64,000 nt of DNA from Corticium candelabrum. Lineage: Eukaryota > Porifera > Homoscleromorpha > Homosclerophorida > Plakinidae. Shown in pieces: positions 1-11,065 of this stretch (position 1 is the stretch's first letter; every line of letters starts with the position of its first letter). Location: NCBI RefSeq assembly GCF_963422355.1, contig NC_085088.1, positions 7,327,485 to 7,391,484 on the forward strand. The letters run 5' to 3'. Under the pieces are notes generated by a model. The model worked only from the letters and a program-made list of their open reading frames with translations, was not told the origin of the DNA and did not search any database. Both the position numbers and the translations under genes were made by a program.

Positions 1-420
1 CGTTGCCTCCCAAATCTGCTCGTTTTACTTGTTCTGTCAGTCTTAATTAAGTCCTGACAATGCGTCTGCGTGTCCCACGTAGGATCCTTTCCTGTACACA
101 ATATCATGTGTGCCCCGACAACATCACTGCCCATTTCTGAGACGTGCTGCTGCTAATATCGGTATTCCAGTTTTGGACCTAGTATGGTGACTAACGGTTT
201 GTAGTCTGTTTCTAATATGAATTTCCTTCCCCACCGATACACTGGTAATCTTGACACCTAAAATCAGGGCCAACGTCTTTCATTCTAGTTGAGAGTAATT
301 CTTTTCTGTTACAGTCATTTTCGAACATTTCTTAACTGCTTCCTGGAATAAGATGTACGCCCTCGAGTAATTTCAGAGCCTTTGGTAAAGTTTTTCTCGA
401 TCTTCCCGTCTGGGTATTGT
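1..420 (-). pseudogene. Ty3/gypsy RNase H fragment
   Basis: Read on the minus strand, 180-240 encodes YRWGRKFILETDYKPLVTIL, the usual end of the RNase H domain of Ty3/gypsy polyproteins. After a frame change, GIPILAAARLRN follows, the expected next motif. Further on (about 1-110) the reading continues in the style of the linker before integrase. Stops and frame changes show it is dead. The rest of the element would lie left of the window. The family match is from memory of the conserved block; boundaries are approximate. Confidence 0.65.
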
Positions 421-594
421 CTACTATTGACGCGGACACTCACCGTGTCAGCTTGGTGTTGTGGAAGACTTGGTTCTTCTGTTTCTGACTCTCATCCCGT
501 TCAGTGGCGCAAACGCAACAAAAACGTGTCGAGGTAATTGCTCGCTGGCAACGCTGGTGACTCTCCATGTGGAGCTCAATGCGGCGGCTTCATA

Positions 595-1490
595 CTAATT
601 TCTGTACACTGTGACTTGCTCAAAGTAGAGACTACGCTGTGCGCCTGATACGATCAAAGCCTCCAATTGCGTCTGCACAGAGAACGAAGGTCGAGCCTTG
701 GGCATCCATAAGGACAAATGCGCGATGTTGAATTTACCTAGAGCTGCATCGATAGTTGTTGAGCTATATGGATATAGTTCTTGGGCGAATTTCTGTCTAT
801 GATGTAGGTGTGCTTCACTAGTACTCCCATCATAACCGTATCGAATCCCGATGAGATCCCAACGCGGCACTCAATAGTAGGAACATGGTGACCTTTTATC
901 GCCCGTTGTGACCAACTGTCGTTCGCGGAATCCCATGTTGTAATCGGTATTTCTGAGTCTATTCGCCAATTGAGAGCTCTAAACACTCTTCCAGTTAAAT
1001 TGGCCGTGTATCCCGCGTGGTCGAAGACTCCCTCACTGCCAGCGACTTTGGATAACAAAGCTTCTCTCGGAACACCAAAAGCGTTGGGCTCATCACCTCC
1101 CTTAGCGGTGGCGCGATACCAAAACATATTGGTCGCTGTAATTCTACCATAGTCGTCCAAGAATTGTACCAAATTCATAATCGAGCTGGCTTGGGGTAAC
1201 TACTGATTGATGTTCTCGACTAGGTGACCATCGATTTGGTATTGGATAGATCGAAAGAGTAAACATCCGTTGTTGACCAGTGTGACGACTTCGGTGGCGG
1301 TGTAATCGGTATCGTCGGCCTTCACCAGTTACCTTTAACCTCCAAAATCGCTTTGTGAGGGAGTGGGTATTCGTTCAGAAGATATTCGATGTATTCGAAC
1401 TCGGTAATAGAGTCGTCCTTACCGGATCCTCGAACACTTGGGAGTACGGTGATACGATCTTTGACGTTTTCATCGCACTACATTAGGGGT
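595..1490 (-). pseudogene. degenerate major-capsid-like gene (Polinton/adintovirus type)
   Basis: Three overlapping minus-strand frames form one broken gene. The upstream part (about 1320-1480) has the pattern of a capsid-like family known from cnidarian and other invertebrate genomes: a LEVKGNLVKADDTDYTA-like stretch, then LVNNG, then a YQIDG block. A 146-aa open segment (738-1178) follows, with LDDYGR and TNMFWY. A 91-aa segment (595-870) ends at VTVYRN. I infer a double jelly-roll major capsid protein of a Polinton-like or adintovirus-like element. Several frameshifts and stops interrupt it, so it is not functional. The family call rests on remembered motif order, without a database search. 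Confidence 0.5.
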
Positions 1491-1706
1491 TACATGAAAA
1501 TTCATCGCAATCGTTTGACACCGCTACCCGCAATTATATTACTCAATATAGTCCGAGATTGACTATCGATGAGTTCGTTGCTACGCTTTGCAGGACTTTC
1601 TGGACCTGTGGATTGGATGTCAGTGTTTTGATCTGTCAAAGATTCCTGTAGGGTCTATGCTACTGACGATCTGTCCAACCTTGGAGGCCTCATCTTTGGA
1701 CAAAGC

Positions 1707-1985
1707 TTACTGTGTGGCTGCCACTCCCTTGGTGAGCGCTTTTTGTGTCAGTTCCTGAGCCGTTTTGACAACCAAGTTTTTACCCTTAGTCACCAGATCT
1801 TTCGCCTTGGATATAGCCAAGTCTTTACCTTTCATCGCTGGAGTTTTCCTGCGGTCAGCGCCTTTTTGACCCCTAGTTTGAGTAAATCCTTGCTTTTGTT
1901 CAGAAGCATCTTGGATCCCGGCTTCAGAACACCTTTGGCAACATCCCACGGGTTACCCAGAAGATATCCCCGATGATTTTCTTAC
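1707..1985 (-). pseudogene. basic Lys/Ala-rich minor-capsid-like protein, broken
   Basis: An 80-aa minus-strand frame is rich in Lys and Ala with a repeating AKDLVTKGKNL pattern. A second frame upstream, around 1870-1980, continues the same composition (KGVLKPGSKM, then LLKLGVKKAL). Small basic proteins like this usually lie next to the major capsid gene in adintovirus/Polinton-like elements, where they are compared with adenovirus core or minor-capsid proteins. Here the gene lies directly upstream of the capsid-like gene on the same strand. It is frame-shifted once. Composition and context are the only support. Confidence 0.35.
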
Positions 1986-2034
1986 AATACAACAGATTGC
2001 GTCTGTGCAACATGGTTGTCACTATATCTAAACG

Positions 2035-2420
2035 TTACATAGTTTTGATGTGTAGTAAGAACGTTGTTTTCTCCTTATTGAAATCGATGGGTTGACTATC
2101 CTGGTCGGTCACACGTATGTTGTTGTGGGAGAGTTTGTCGGGAGAGAAGCTGTAGATGACATCGGTGGGACTACCGTTGATGTAGCTAGAGGATACGAGA
2201 GGACATCGTATCAACAAGGAATGAATATCGGTGAAGTTGACTTTGTCTGTTGCTGCCGTGTGTTCCTGCATCGAAGGTCGTACTGTCGAATCCCAGTGGA
2301 TCATGCAATCCGCGCTCGAATGTGAAACCGACTTTGTACCCACTGCAAATAATAACTCGTGATTTCAGGGTATTGCACAGTGGCTGGACATTATTCCAGG
2401 TCATCATAACTTGCAGCACT
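2035..2420 (-). pseudogene. third structural-module gene, truncated and frame-shifted
   Basis: Two minus-strand frames overlap. The upstream one (2419 to 2186) contains YKVGFTFERGLHDPLGFDST. The other (2343 to 2035) contains DVIYSFSPDKL and ends RVTDQDSQPIDF...FLLHIKTM. This order (a start resembling a virion protein, then YSFSP, then TDQDG-like and LLHI) recurs in a protein encoded beside the capsid genes of Polinton-like elements in invertebrates. The 5' end is cut at about 2372-2420, where sequence shared with 13.17 kb begins, so the element was truncated at the edge of the segmental duplication. Function unknown. Confidence 0.4.
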
Positions 2421-2490
2421 TACAGAAATCAGTGCTTCTTAGATCCAGTCGGATCCTGCGTAAAGTCATGTCTTCTGTCTAGACAGCCAT
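2372..2490 (+). pseudogene. LINE reverse-transcriptase 3' end fragment
   Basis: The left end of block A repeats the last part of the LINE fragment at 13015-13290 (IAQWLDIIPGHH, then VLLGSSRILR in the better copy). Only the final 40 or so codons are present and they are frame-disrupted. The sequence is truncated at 2372 where homology to block B starts. Confidence 0.55.
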
Positions 2491-2499
2491 GATCGTCGA

Positions 2500-4500
2500 A
2501 GCACCTCTGAGACAGGTTGCTTCCGGTGCTTACGAGAAACCTTACGAACCAGACTGATCTGGTTGAGAATAACATATCTATTACTATCACACCAAACCAT
2601 GGTGTAGTAGTGGAGCACCACACGCAACACCAGGCCGTTTGTTTAGCAATACAGCACAATTAGGACTCAGCATCGTTTGCGTTTCACAGCTTGGCAACGA
2701 CAGTGACAGATCAACTGCATTCGCAAGACCACCGACATACATATGACCTAATTTTACACCGTACTTATCTAGATGTCCAAAACTATACAATAAACCATCC
2801 ATGTTAATTAAAATTAATTAAAATGAGATGGTGACAGAATATGCAGACTTTCCCGTTTCGCACCATTTCCATGCAATACCGGTACTAATGCATCTGAGAA
2901 CACTTCACCCTCATCTTACTTGTGCATACAATATATCGGCAACTACTAGTGGTGCCTTATGTGAAAATTAATCAATATGCCAATTGTTTCTAAATGGTAA
3001 CAGGTACTCAGCCAGTTGATTCTTTTACAATAATTCTAAATAAGGCAGTCAATCAAGTAGAAACGCTGGACAATCGGTAGAGTATGGAGACTGCATACAT
3101 GCTGTGCTATAAACTTTTCTGAAACGTGTGCAGTCATACTGTATTGATTGTCCTCTTTAAATTGATTACCAGCTGTAGTTAAAATTATCAACAATTTACG
3201 AGCGTACAACGCGCACGCTAGGGTGAGCTAGGGTGTTACGGCGTCTGTGCGCTCGATCAGTAGCAAATGACTCCTACACATTTCTCTGTTTTCCATGGCC
3301 GGAATTGCATTGTTGCTGTGCTTTTCAGCCGTATTACACGGGAATTGCAAACACATAGGACCACGGCGGTTTTGTTCTAGAACAACATCAGTCCTCCATA
3401 AAGAGTCCAGATGTCTCTACGACAACTTTATTAATTTTTCGTCTTTGTACACTTGAATGACTGGTAACCTCGAGCTGCATGACATCAATCCAGCGGGTCA
3501 ACTGGAATAGAACTGTATTAATTAAAGGGGAACTCTCACCAAATACTAAAATTTGTTGAAAGAAAGATACAAGGTCTAGTATCTTCCTGCAAGAAGCTTA
3601 CCGTCCACCCAGCCACAGAAGCAGATAATGGGCCACGAGTTGTTCAGACGATTCTCCGTGTGTAGCACGAAGTCTACTCGATCTCTGTCCTCGTTTGGAA
3701 GTAACCACTTTAGGTTTAACCATACCAAGTGCTCCTAACGCTCCCAAAATGCAGCGAGACATAATCCATGAACTAATCTAAAAAGGGTCTCCTTTTGAGG
3801 TTCCACGGTTGTATTGATACTTGCGTGCTACGTTTGCTGTTCCAGTGTGCTTCAATGAATAAATCGCAACTTCTCACCCTACGACTCACAATTCTTACCC
3901 TGAAAAGTGAACAAGTGGACTATCAGTCTTCCTTGCTAACCAGAAATCAGAGATACGGTTATGCGACATACGGGTACTAAACACACAGACACAAGTAATT
4001 TCAATGCTTTATTTCTTCGTTACGGTAAACGTCTGCAGTAAACGGTTGCAAAGGGTTGTGTCATAAAGTGACAGCTTTCATTGGAGAGGGTGTTGATTTT
4101 GGTGAGAATTATCCTCTAATTAGTTAATCCAAAAGCGTTGAAGACCACACTTCAACAGTCTAATACAAGGAACCATGGTCAAGTTATGAATTGCATGCGC
4201 AGCAACGATATTGCGCTATACTTTGGGGAGGGGAGGAGTATCAGAAAAAGCGTGCGCTTTGTACGCTCATGAAATTGTCCCTAATTTTGAACAACACATC
4301 AAGTTAAATGTAATTGCCAACAAAGTCGAGAAGGCACTCATATCTAGTGCATAAATAGCAAATATTGGCAGGAGTCAAGATCCTGCAAGAAACAAGCAGT
4401 AAAATAAAGCAATATAAGAAAGAATTAAATGCAGATTTGCTGGTTACACAAACTGAAAACTCAATCCAGCAAGCTTGTCACTATATTTTGACCTTGATCT
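2500..4500. other. spacer 3' of GtaA copy 1, no convincing gene
   Basis: This 2-kb stretch is duplicated at 13.3-15.3 kb, and parts of it recur near 29.65-30.3 and 45.4-45.58 kb. It contains TTAATTAA-type runs and a TTAA-AGGGGAACTC motif at about 3524 resembling the end of the MITE at 49.3 kb. A possible minus-strand exon near 3600-3730 corresponds to the more open one at 14.24-14.54 kb but is frame-shifted here. I see no other coding signal. Confidence 0.5.
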
Positions 4501-4502
4501 CC

Positions 4503-6677
4503 TTAGGTGATAAATAACATGGCAGCAAAGACACCTCCAATAACCGGACGAGCTTTAAAGCCCTTCACTTTACCAGTTGTTGTGAAATACCAATCACTGA
4601 ATGGAACTCGATCTGAACTTTCATCAGCAAAGCGGTACACACTGTTTGTAATTGCATCAAATTGGTCATGATTGCAAATTGAGGCGATCCACATGAGCCA
4701 GTCAGTTTTTGTAAAGTCTGCACGATTGTCAAGAGGAACACCATACGCATTCATCTTCTTTTGATAATAAGCACATTCCAAATCATAAACTGATTGAGGA
4801 AACAAATTTAAACCAAGGTATCGATCATACAAAAGATTGTATTTGAGTGACCACGTGTCGGGCAGATTGTACTGCATGCGGTAATGATCTCCATCACTAG
4901 CATTTTTCATCCACATTGTTACAAAATTCTTTGCTTGCATTAAGTAGTGTGTAGCTATGTCTTTCTGACCATCTTGTTCGAGTAAATATGCTAGTGCCCC
5001 AAGACCAACAATTCCTTTGATTGCAAGGTTTGCATTATGTGGAGAAGGACCTTCAAAATCGTCTGTGCACAACTGGTTGCCTGGATCTGGAAGGTTGGAT
5101 ACTAAATAGTCTCCCCATCTACGAAGTAAAGGCCAGTAGGGTTTTAGATAAGTCAATGATCCCGGTTCACTCTGAAAGCCCAGTTTCTCTTTATATCTAT
5201 ACCGTTTTGCTATGGCAGCTATCATGATGAGCATGTTACCAGTCTCTTCCATTGGCATCTGTTCTTGATGGTTTGGAGCAAGATCACAAATGGGCCAGTG
5301 ACCGAGATGATGTGGTGCCCAGGTAAGGTTGTAAGGAATATACTCACCATATGCTTTTGTTTCATTATTTGCATATGCAAGAATTGGCATTAAAAGCTTC
5401 TGTAATCGAGTGGTAAAAGTATATAGAAGAAGAGGAGAAGCTGGATAGAGAACATCAACTGTGTTCACAGCACCACCACTTGAAATTTCCTTCAGAAAAG
5501 CCCATTCTTGTTGTAAAATGTCATTCCATACTAACTGTGTTCCACCCACAGTCTGTCGCCAGGCTAACGTTGCTATTGCACTGTAGTTGTCAGCTGGATC
5601 AATATCGTTAGAGATCAACTGAGTAAAGAAACCATCTGTTACTATACATGCATTCTCTGAGCGAGAAGCATTAGCATGAGCAGATCTCAACATTTCTGCT
5701 GTGTTATTGTTGTACACGTGTCGCCAGAAAGGTATCATGTTATGTCCAAAATAGCGAATGGACACAACTTGATCATATGCAAGAACAATGTAACGACTTG
5801 TTGCATTGTCCTTTCCCACATTACCCAAATCCCACGAGACAGCTAAAACAGGCCAGTTATCTTCACATGCACGTGGAGGCTTATCGTCCTCATCAGGAAA
5901 TGCTCTCCCATTAGCAAACAATCCTCTTGCATTGACATCACTCGTTATAACTGTAGACACATTGCCATTGTCTTCAACTGATGTATACCAGTAGCCCCAG
6001 TTTATTCTATCTGATCCCTGTTGCAAATATTTCTGATCGACGGTTCCTATAGACATAGTGTGATGACCTTCTACAGCTGACCTATTGCGTGACCACGTGA
6101 CCATTTCTTTGGAGTCCATCACCGCCGGTTCAGCAGAATTGTCATAATAAAGTTGAACATGGTGTAATTTTCCGTCTTCAGATGACACTTTAAGGTTCAG
6201 ATAAGTCACAGGAACCTGGTACCCAGAGAGATCAACATCCTCACCAACGTCCACTGGAAAAGCACAAAAACTACAGAAGACGACATCCAATTTTACTCCA
6301 TCCTGATGGAAGGTATAGTGAGTAGACGTTGGACCTACAGCCACTTCTGTTTGCTCAACACTAGGAATTGAAGAACCTCTTAGTAAGCTCTGTGGTCCCA
6401 TGTAGCGATATGTCTTGCCGTCTATTCGAATGAGACCTGCACAGGAAATCATTGCAACCATCAGTTACTGTGTTAGAAACGTTGTAGATAGCTTACCCGT
6501 CAAACCCATGATACCTCCTGACCAGTGTATTGGAAACTCGTCATACAGATTATCTGCTGCAGACCATATGCTTATATAGGGGTTGTTGACGACTAGAGGT
6601 ACTGAAGGAGGTCGAAATGTGCTAAAGGAGGACCCGATCAAGGCAATACATACTAATAAAAGCAGCGACGCAGCCAT
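4503..6677 (-). CDS. secreted glutaminase A-like protein, copy 1
   Basis: Two exons: 6677-6497 and 6436-4503, joined across a 60-bp GT-AG intron (donor GTAAGC, acceptor TGTGCAG). The join is in frame and gives GLTG/LIRIDGKTYRYMG, the expected block of GtaA-family proteins (DUF4964-DUF5127-DUF4965-DUF1793 order). The product is 704 aa, typical of the family. Residues 1-19 are a hydrophobic signal peptide. RPPSVPLVVNNPYISIWS opens the mature protein, and WAPHHLGHWPICDL and DDFEGPSPHNANLAIKG lie in the C-terminal half. Many N-x-S/T sequons fit a secretory or lysosomal protein. Fungal GtaA hydrolyses glutamine extracellularly; the substrate here is not known. The start was chosen because the signal peptide begins there and all copies share it. 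The frame is intact. Confidence 0.9.
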
Positions 6678-6701
6678 TTTCTATTCTCACACTCCACTGA
6701 A

Positions 6702-6724
6702 CATGTGACCAGTGAGGTCACGTG
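6702..6724 (-). promoter_or_regulatory. paired E-boxes upstream of copy 1
   Basis: CATGTG (6702-6707) and CACGTG (6719-6724) lie 25 bp 5' of the start codon. They form an imperfect inverted repeat, CATGTGACC...GGTCACGTG. The same pair, with 17 bp between motif starts, occurs before all four GtaA genes. GTCACGTGA resembles the bHLH-ZIP (TFEB/MITF, CLEAR) site; that assignment is inference. Confidence 0.55.
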
Positions 6725-6729
6725 AATGA

Positions 6730-7117
6730 GTCTGCGGAAACACCCGTCGAGCGCTCGATGAGAACGAACTTCACGGGTGACGAACGCACTCACCAGAGCT
6801 ATCGTTTGCCAGTCGCTGTCGTCGGTAGTGAATGGAAGCCTAGAGGCGTCGATTTGACGATATAATTAATGGTGTGTCAGAGCTCCTGCATTTATTTAGA
6901 TTAGATTTAAATTTTAAAATTTGGCAAGAGGTGGGGGTAATTTTGTCGCTGTGGCCACCATAGTGCCTTTGCCAATTTTTTCCATGGTATTAGAAGTCGT
7001 GGATCAGCAACACATGCAGTGCTATTAATAGTTTATAGATCTTTGTCGACTGTGAATTCGAACAGGACCTAAATCGTTTTAGCGCACAGAATAGGATAAG
7101 GAACATTGCGCTTGTGC

Positions 7118-7163
<46 letters not shown>

Positions 7164-8170
7164 CGAGCCCGCGTGGGTGCGTGCGTTTCATCTGCAGAGC
7201 TTCCTCTAGAGACAACAAGGTATCCACAACCACCAGCATTTCTGCCGTCAGAGAACCTCCACCCCTCAAATATAGCCTATAGCTATATAGCTATTATAGG
7301 GGACCTTCGCTTGCATCGATTCTCACGGAAATAAACGTAGTGAAAGTGAAGTAATGGACGCGCATGTGCACAGTCGGATGGAGGGAGGGGTCCTGGGATG
7401 GAAAACCTTCCTTTTTGCGACACGCCCACCACAACCGCATTGTTGTTTATTGTGTTATTAATTAAACTTTTGGTGGATGGTTAACTCATTCAATTCTAAA
7501 CTAATATATATGCCTATAATTATCTAATAAAATGCTAGAAAATTAACCGTAATAGAGACTGAAGTGAGTTTCCTGGTTCCATAGTTCATATAAATAGTTA
7601 GCTTCCATGAGGCGTGACAAATTACACTTGGACACCCTTTTTCAAAAATTCTGTATCCACGCCTGCTCAGTTGTGAAATTATAAAATATATTAGCTGTTA
7701 CATTTGCTGAATAGAAACATTCGGGACTGTCGGTAGATGTCAATCCAGTCAAGGTTGGTGCGACCACAGGTGTAATTTCCCTACTTGGGCAAGAAATTCA
7801 CACACAATGGCTTGTCTTGAGTCCAACCAGTTAATGTCATGTCTTGGTATGCTGACCTATATATGTATACTGTCTATTCGCTATAAGTGTGAACTCGGAA
7901 GTGAGTAATGAGGTAGAGGTCACGGTGGGTGTGCTCATTAAAGGAAAAAGAGCTGCTATAGTTGTACCATGTTACACCGTTTAACTTTAATGATTGCAAT
8001 TGTTGGCGTACACTGAACTCGCGGTTGCAAAGATTAGGACACAGTTCAGAAGCACTTCCTAGTCTTAGATATAGCCATCCCTGCACGTCTTCTATAAAAC
8101 CGCATGCATACTGTATAATTAACCTATTAGTTACGATTAGCAGAGTTTTCATGGGAAGGAGAAAAAGCGA
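6730..8170. other. upstream region of copy 1, non-coding
   Basis: Apart from the GT/GC microsatellite at 7123-7164, I see no gene. The region to 7857 matches 17.53-19.14 kb in block B. About 7790-7850 weakly resembles the tail of the SINE at 41.4 kb. 7857-8170 is unique in the window and carries no recognisable signal before the transposase relic. Confidence 0.5.
7123..7164. repeat. (TG)n-(GC)n microsatellite
   Basis: Sixteen TG units run into five GC units. The orthologous site in block B (17931) has a much longer GT array followed by a LINE fragment. Confidence 0.95.
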
Positions 8171-8175
8171 GCGAG

Positions 8176-8770
8176 TTGTTTCAGCGGAAAAGCGTTTTGT
8201 TGAACGTGTCAAGACAATTCTTCGAAGAAGAACGACGAGCCAAACATCGCATCAGTCTCAACAGGGTCACCGACCGACTGGTAGCTGCCACTGGCCTAGG
8301 CAAAACGACGTTGGCAAAGATCCACACAGAATTCTTGTCAAGTCAACAGTTTCAAACACCGCAGAAGAAACACGTTAAAACGAGAACGCCGACTGACCAT
8401 CAACGTTGATGATTTTAATCGAGCAGCAATACGAAGAACAGTACATGAAATGTATGAAATAGAGACTATCCAACCCTTGGACAAACTCCTTGTGCGTGTC
8501 CGCGAAAAAGGCGTATTTCCTGGCGGGCGGACAACTCTCTTTCGCTTACTGAAGGAAATGGGATTCAGACATACCCTACGTGACGACAAATAATATTTCT
8601 ATAAACGTAGAGACATTTTATGGAGCAGCACCATAATTTCTTCAAAAAATTAGGCAGTATGGAAGAGAAGACCATCCCATAGTGTACTGGGACGAAATCT
8701 GGGCAAACTCACACATGGCTCCAGAGAGACTCTGGCTAGATGAACAGGGACGCGGTGGGTTTTTGAGAAG
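8176..8770 (+). pseudogene. Tc1/IS630-type DDE transposase relic
   Basis: Three frames read in order as one broken transposase. 8176-8409 holds the N-terminal helix-turn-helix part (FFEEERRAKHRISL, then VAATGLGKTTLAKIH). 8402-8592 holds VDDFNRAAIRRTVHEMYEIE and TLFRLLKEMGFRH, the linker before the catalytic core. 8640-8760 holds QYGREDHPIVYWDEIWANSH, where WDE is the first catalytic aspartate region of the DDE domain. The second half of the core is missing after about 8760. At least two frameshifts plus stops make it a dead copy. Family naming is by remembered motif order. Confidence 0.65.
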
Positions 8771-8779
8771 GTCCAGCTT

Positions 8780-9990
8780 GTGCATGTGCAACCCTCGCTG
8801 TTGCTCCGTCTCGTCCTTATGTTGACGCTGTGTCACACGAATCTGTTCCTGCAGGACTGAGATGAGCTGGGTTAGTTCTTCAGACATCATAACCGTGTAT
8901 CCTCGTCGCCAGAAAATCTCTGTTGTATCTCTGAGAAGATATATTGCAGTAACACGCAAGGTTAGAATTGATAGCTGAAGTAGCAAGCATTGTGCTTACA
9001 CGTACACAGTTAGATCTAGGTGAGACTCAGACCTATATAGTGTCAAACTAAGTTCTAGAATGTTCTATACCTAATCACAGTACGACGTGAGTTAACCTAC
9101 ATGACATGAAACCTTAGATGAGTCATCCAGAGTTCACGATGATGTCGTCAACAGCAATTACTCTGGTTTTCTCAGTTGTATATTACACCGACAAAGTAAA
9201 TTTGAGCAAATTTAGCAGTAGAATTTTTTGGAGGAGCAAGACTTCCGATAGAATGATAGATTTGTCCCTGAACTTTGAAACAGGCATTCCAACCTGTGCA
9301 AGCTTTAATTTCATTGCATCCAAAGGACGTCATCTGAAAAGCCCAGTTATACGCTCGCGTGTTTGAGAGGAAATGCTGCGTTTCAACCGATTGTTCCAAA
9401 AGGAGATCGACCAATGGGGTAGGCGGTTTGGGTATGGCGGGTAACAAAACTTTTCCGCCACTACAGCAGATGCCTGGTGGTTCCTTCTTCCATGTCAGTG
9501 CTTCGCAATGTTTGCACTTGATGTTCATTTTGCCAATGTTTTTAGAAGTAGGCTTCAGTGTAAGATATCTAATAGAAACGTTTAGTAAATGACGGCGACA
9601 TGCACGATAGAGGAGAACCTGTACGTCAAAGAACCGTTTGTAGTATTGCTATAACTACGATTTTCCATAAGCATTGATGACGGAATGCATTGCCTACCTA
9701 CACACATTGCCAGAAGAAGAACAACTTACAGTCTGTTTTCTGAGTTCCCGCATTTAATCCGTGGGCCAAGTCAGATACAACACCTAGAAATTGAAGGTAG
9801 TCCCCACTGCCGCACAACAATTGTTTCTCTATTCTAACAATTAAAGCACATAACTATAAGCCATAAAACGGCGATATTGATATTAGTGCACGCCCCCAGC
9901 GTTACCGAGGTAACACGCTTCTGCATTGCCGGAATCTGCTGTGTCTAGAGGTTTTAACTTCTGTGAGTTGTTCGCTTTCGTTCTGACCTC
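8780..9990. other. no gene seen
   Basis: Short frames of 80-118 codons occur on both strands, but none has a recognisable motif, a splice-consistent exon structure, or a copy elsewhere in the window. Confidence 0.4.
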
Positions 9991-9996
9991 GTACAA

Positions 9997-11065
9997 TGAG
10001 CACTGAAGGTGATCTTCAACAGCAGGAAAGTGAAGTAGACTGGTACAACCAGTGCTTATTTACGCCATTGTCAGGAGAACGCGCACGGAGACGTGCCACA
10101 ATTTACTGCCAAAAACAGGAAAGCTCTTCACGAAGCAGCAGAACAACAGCGTGACCAAATCTACGAGGCGCTTGCTCCTCATTTTCAAAACGGACCTCGT
10201 GGTGGATACCACAGACGCTGCTACCAGACGTACACTAACAAGACCTTTCTGGTCAGACTTCAGCGTCACGGAAAAAAGAGAAAACAGCCTGATCGCACAG
10301 CCACTTCATTTAGTACTGTACCTGCAATAATGAAGACAACAGCGCAAATGCTATGCGCATGCGCAGTCGCACAAATTTTTAAGCCACTGATCAGCTTGCA
10401 TAATTCGTCAAACAACAAAAAAGAAGTATAAAGACAAACACTTGAACGAATCACTTAGCCTGTGCTTGACAAAGCAAGCTAGTCCTACTTTGGTGGAAGC
10501 AACTCGAATTCGTAGTGATGAAAGACTTCTTCTATCTATCCAACATCAGGACCTCATAGCAATTGAGGTGAGATATTATCGTTCTTGCTACTTGATCTGC
10601 ACACACAAGCAAAATCTAGAGCGTTTCATAGAGGCAAGAATTGAATCCCCTGTTGCATCATACTCTGATGTTAATATTATGGATACCGTACTGCGTGAAA
10701 CCGAAGTAGCTCTCTTTCAAGACAAAAGAACTCTGCAGTTAGGTTTTTTGAGGCAACATTGTTTAGAAATAATGGAACAAAGCCAAAGTGGCGTTGTAGC
10801 TACTACTGAGAAGTCGTTATATATCGTAATGATAAGCTAAAGAGAGCTGTATTGTCACGGTTTGGTGACAGAGTAACGTTCTGGAGTTTGCCTAACAGAC
10901 AGCAAAGTGATTTGCATTATGATTCTTGTTTGCCAACGGGAGCTGTAGCAGAGGCGTTTAGTAACCTACGATTGGAAAGTAGCAAATTTTCTCGAGAAAC
11001 GTCTCCTGAAGACGATCATAGTTATTCCACTGACGACACCGCATTCGTCAACTGTCACCCCAACG
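9997..11065 (+). pseudogene. zinc-binding N-terminal part of a repetitive-element ORF
   Basis: A plus-strand series of frames starts near the ATG at 9997. It carries HRRCYQTYTNK (about 10205-10250), then LIAIEVRYYRSCYLICTHK (10550-10610), then LKRAVLSRFGDRVTFW (about 10835-10885). The repeated Tyr/Cys/His spacing (YHxxCY...YT) is the pattern found at the start of long multi-copy ORFs in cnidarian and sponge genomes. The long minus-strand gene at 33.7-38.7 kb may be of the same general class. Frame changes near 10090, 10430 and 10840 break it. Its tail runs into the left arm of the foldback at 11.04 kb. Confidence 0.45.

Larger units (their letters stand above)
2372..7857. repeat. segmental duplication block A (GtaA copy 1)
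   Basis: This stretch matches 13167-19137 (block B) almost throughout: the LINE 3' end at the left edge, the 2.5-4.4 kb spacer, the whole GtaA-like gene, its upstream region, the GT microsatellite, and sequence to about 7857. Small indels are scattered along it. Block B carries an extra LINE piece and longer GT arrays. Parts of A also match blocks C and D. Confidence 0.9.

Noticed and set aside
3521..3540. A second TTAA-AGGGGAACTC MITE end
   Set aside because: Only one end is visible, and the block B copy (about 14340) lacks the TTAA and has a changed motif, so I do not list it as an element.
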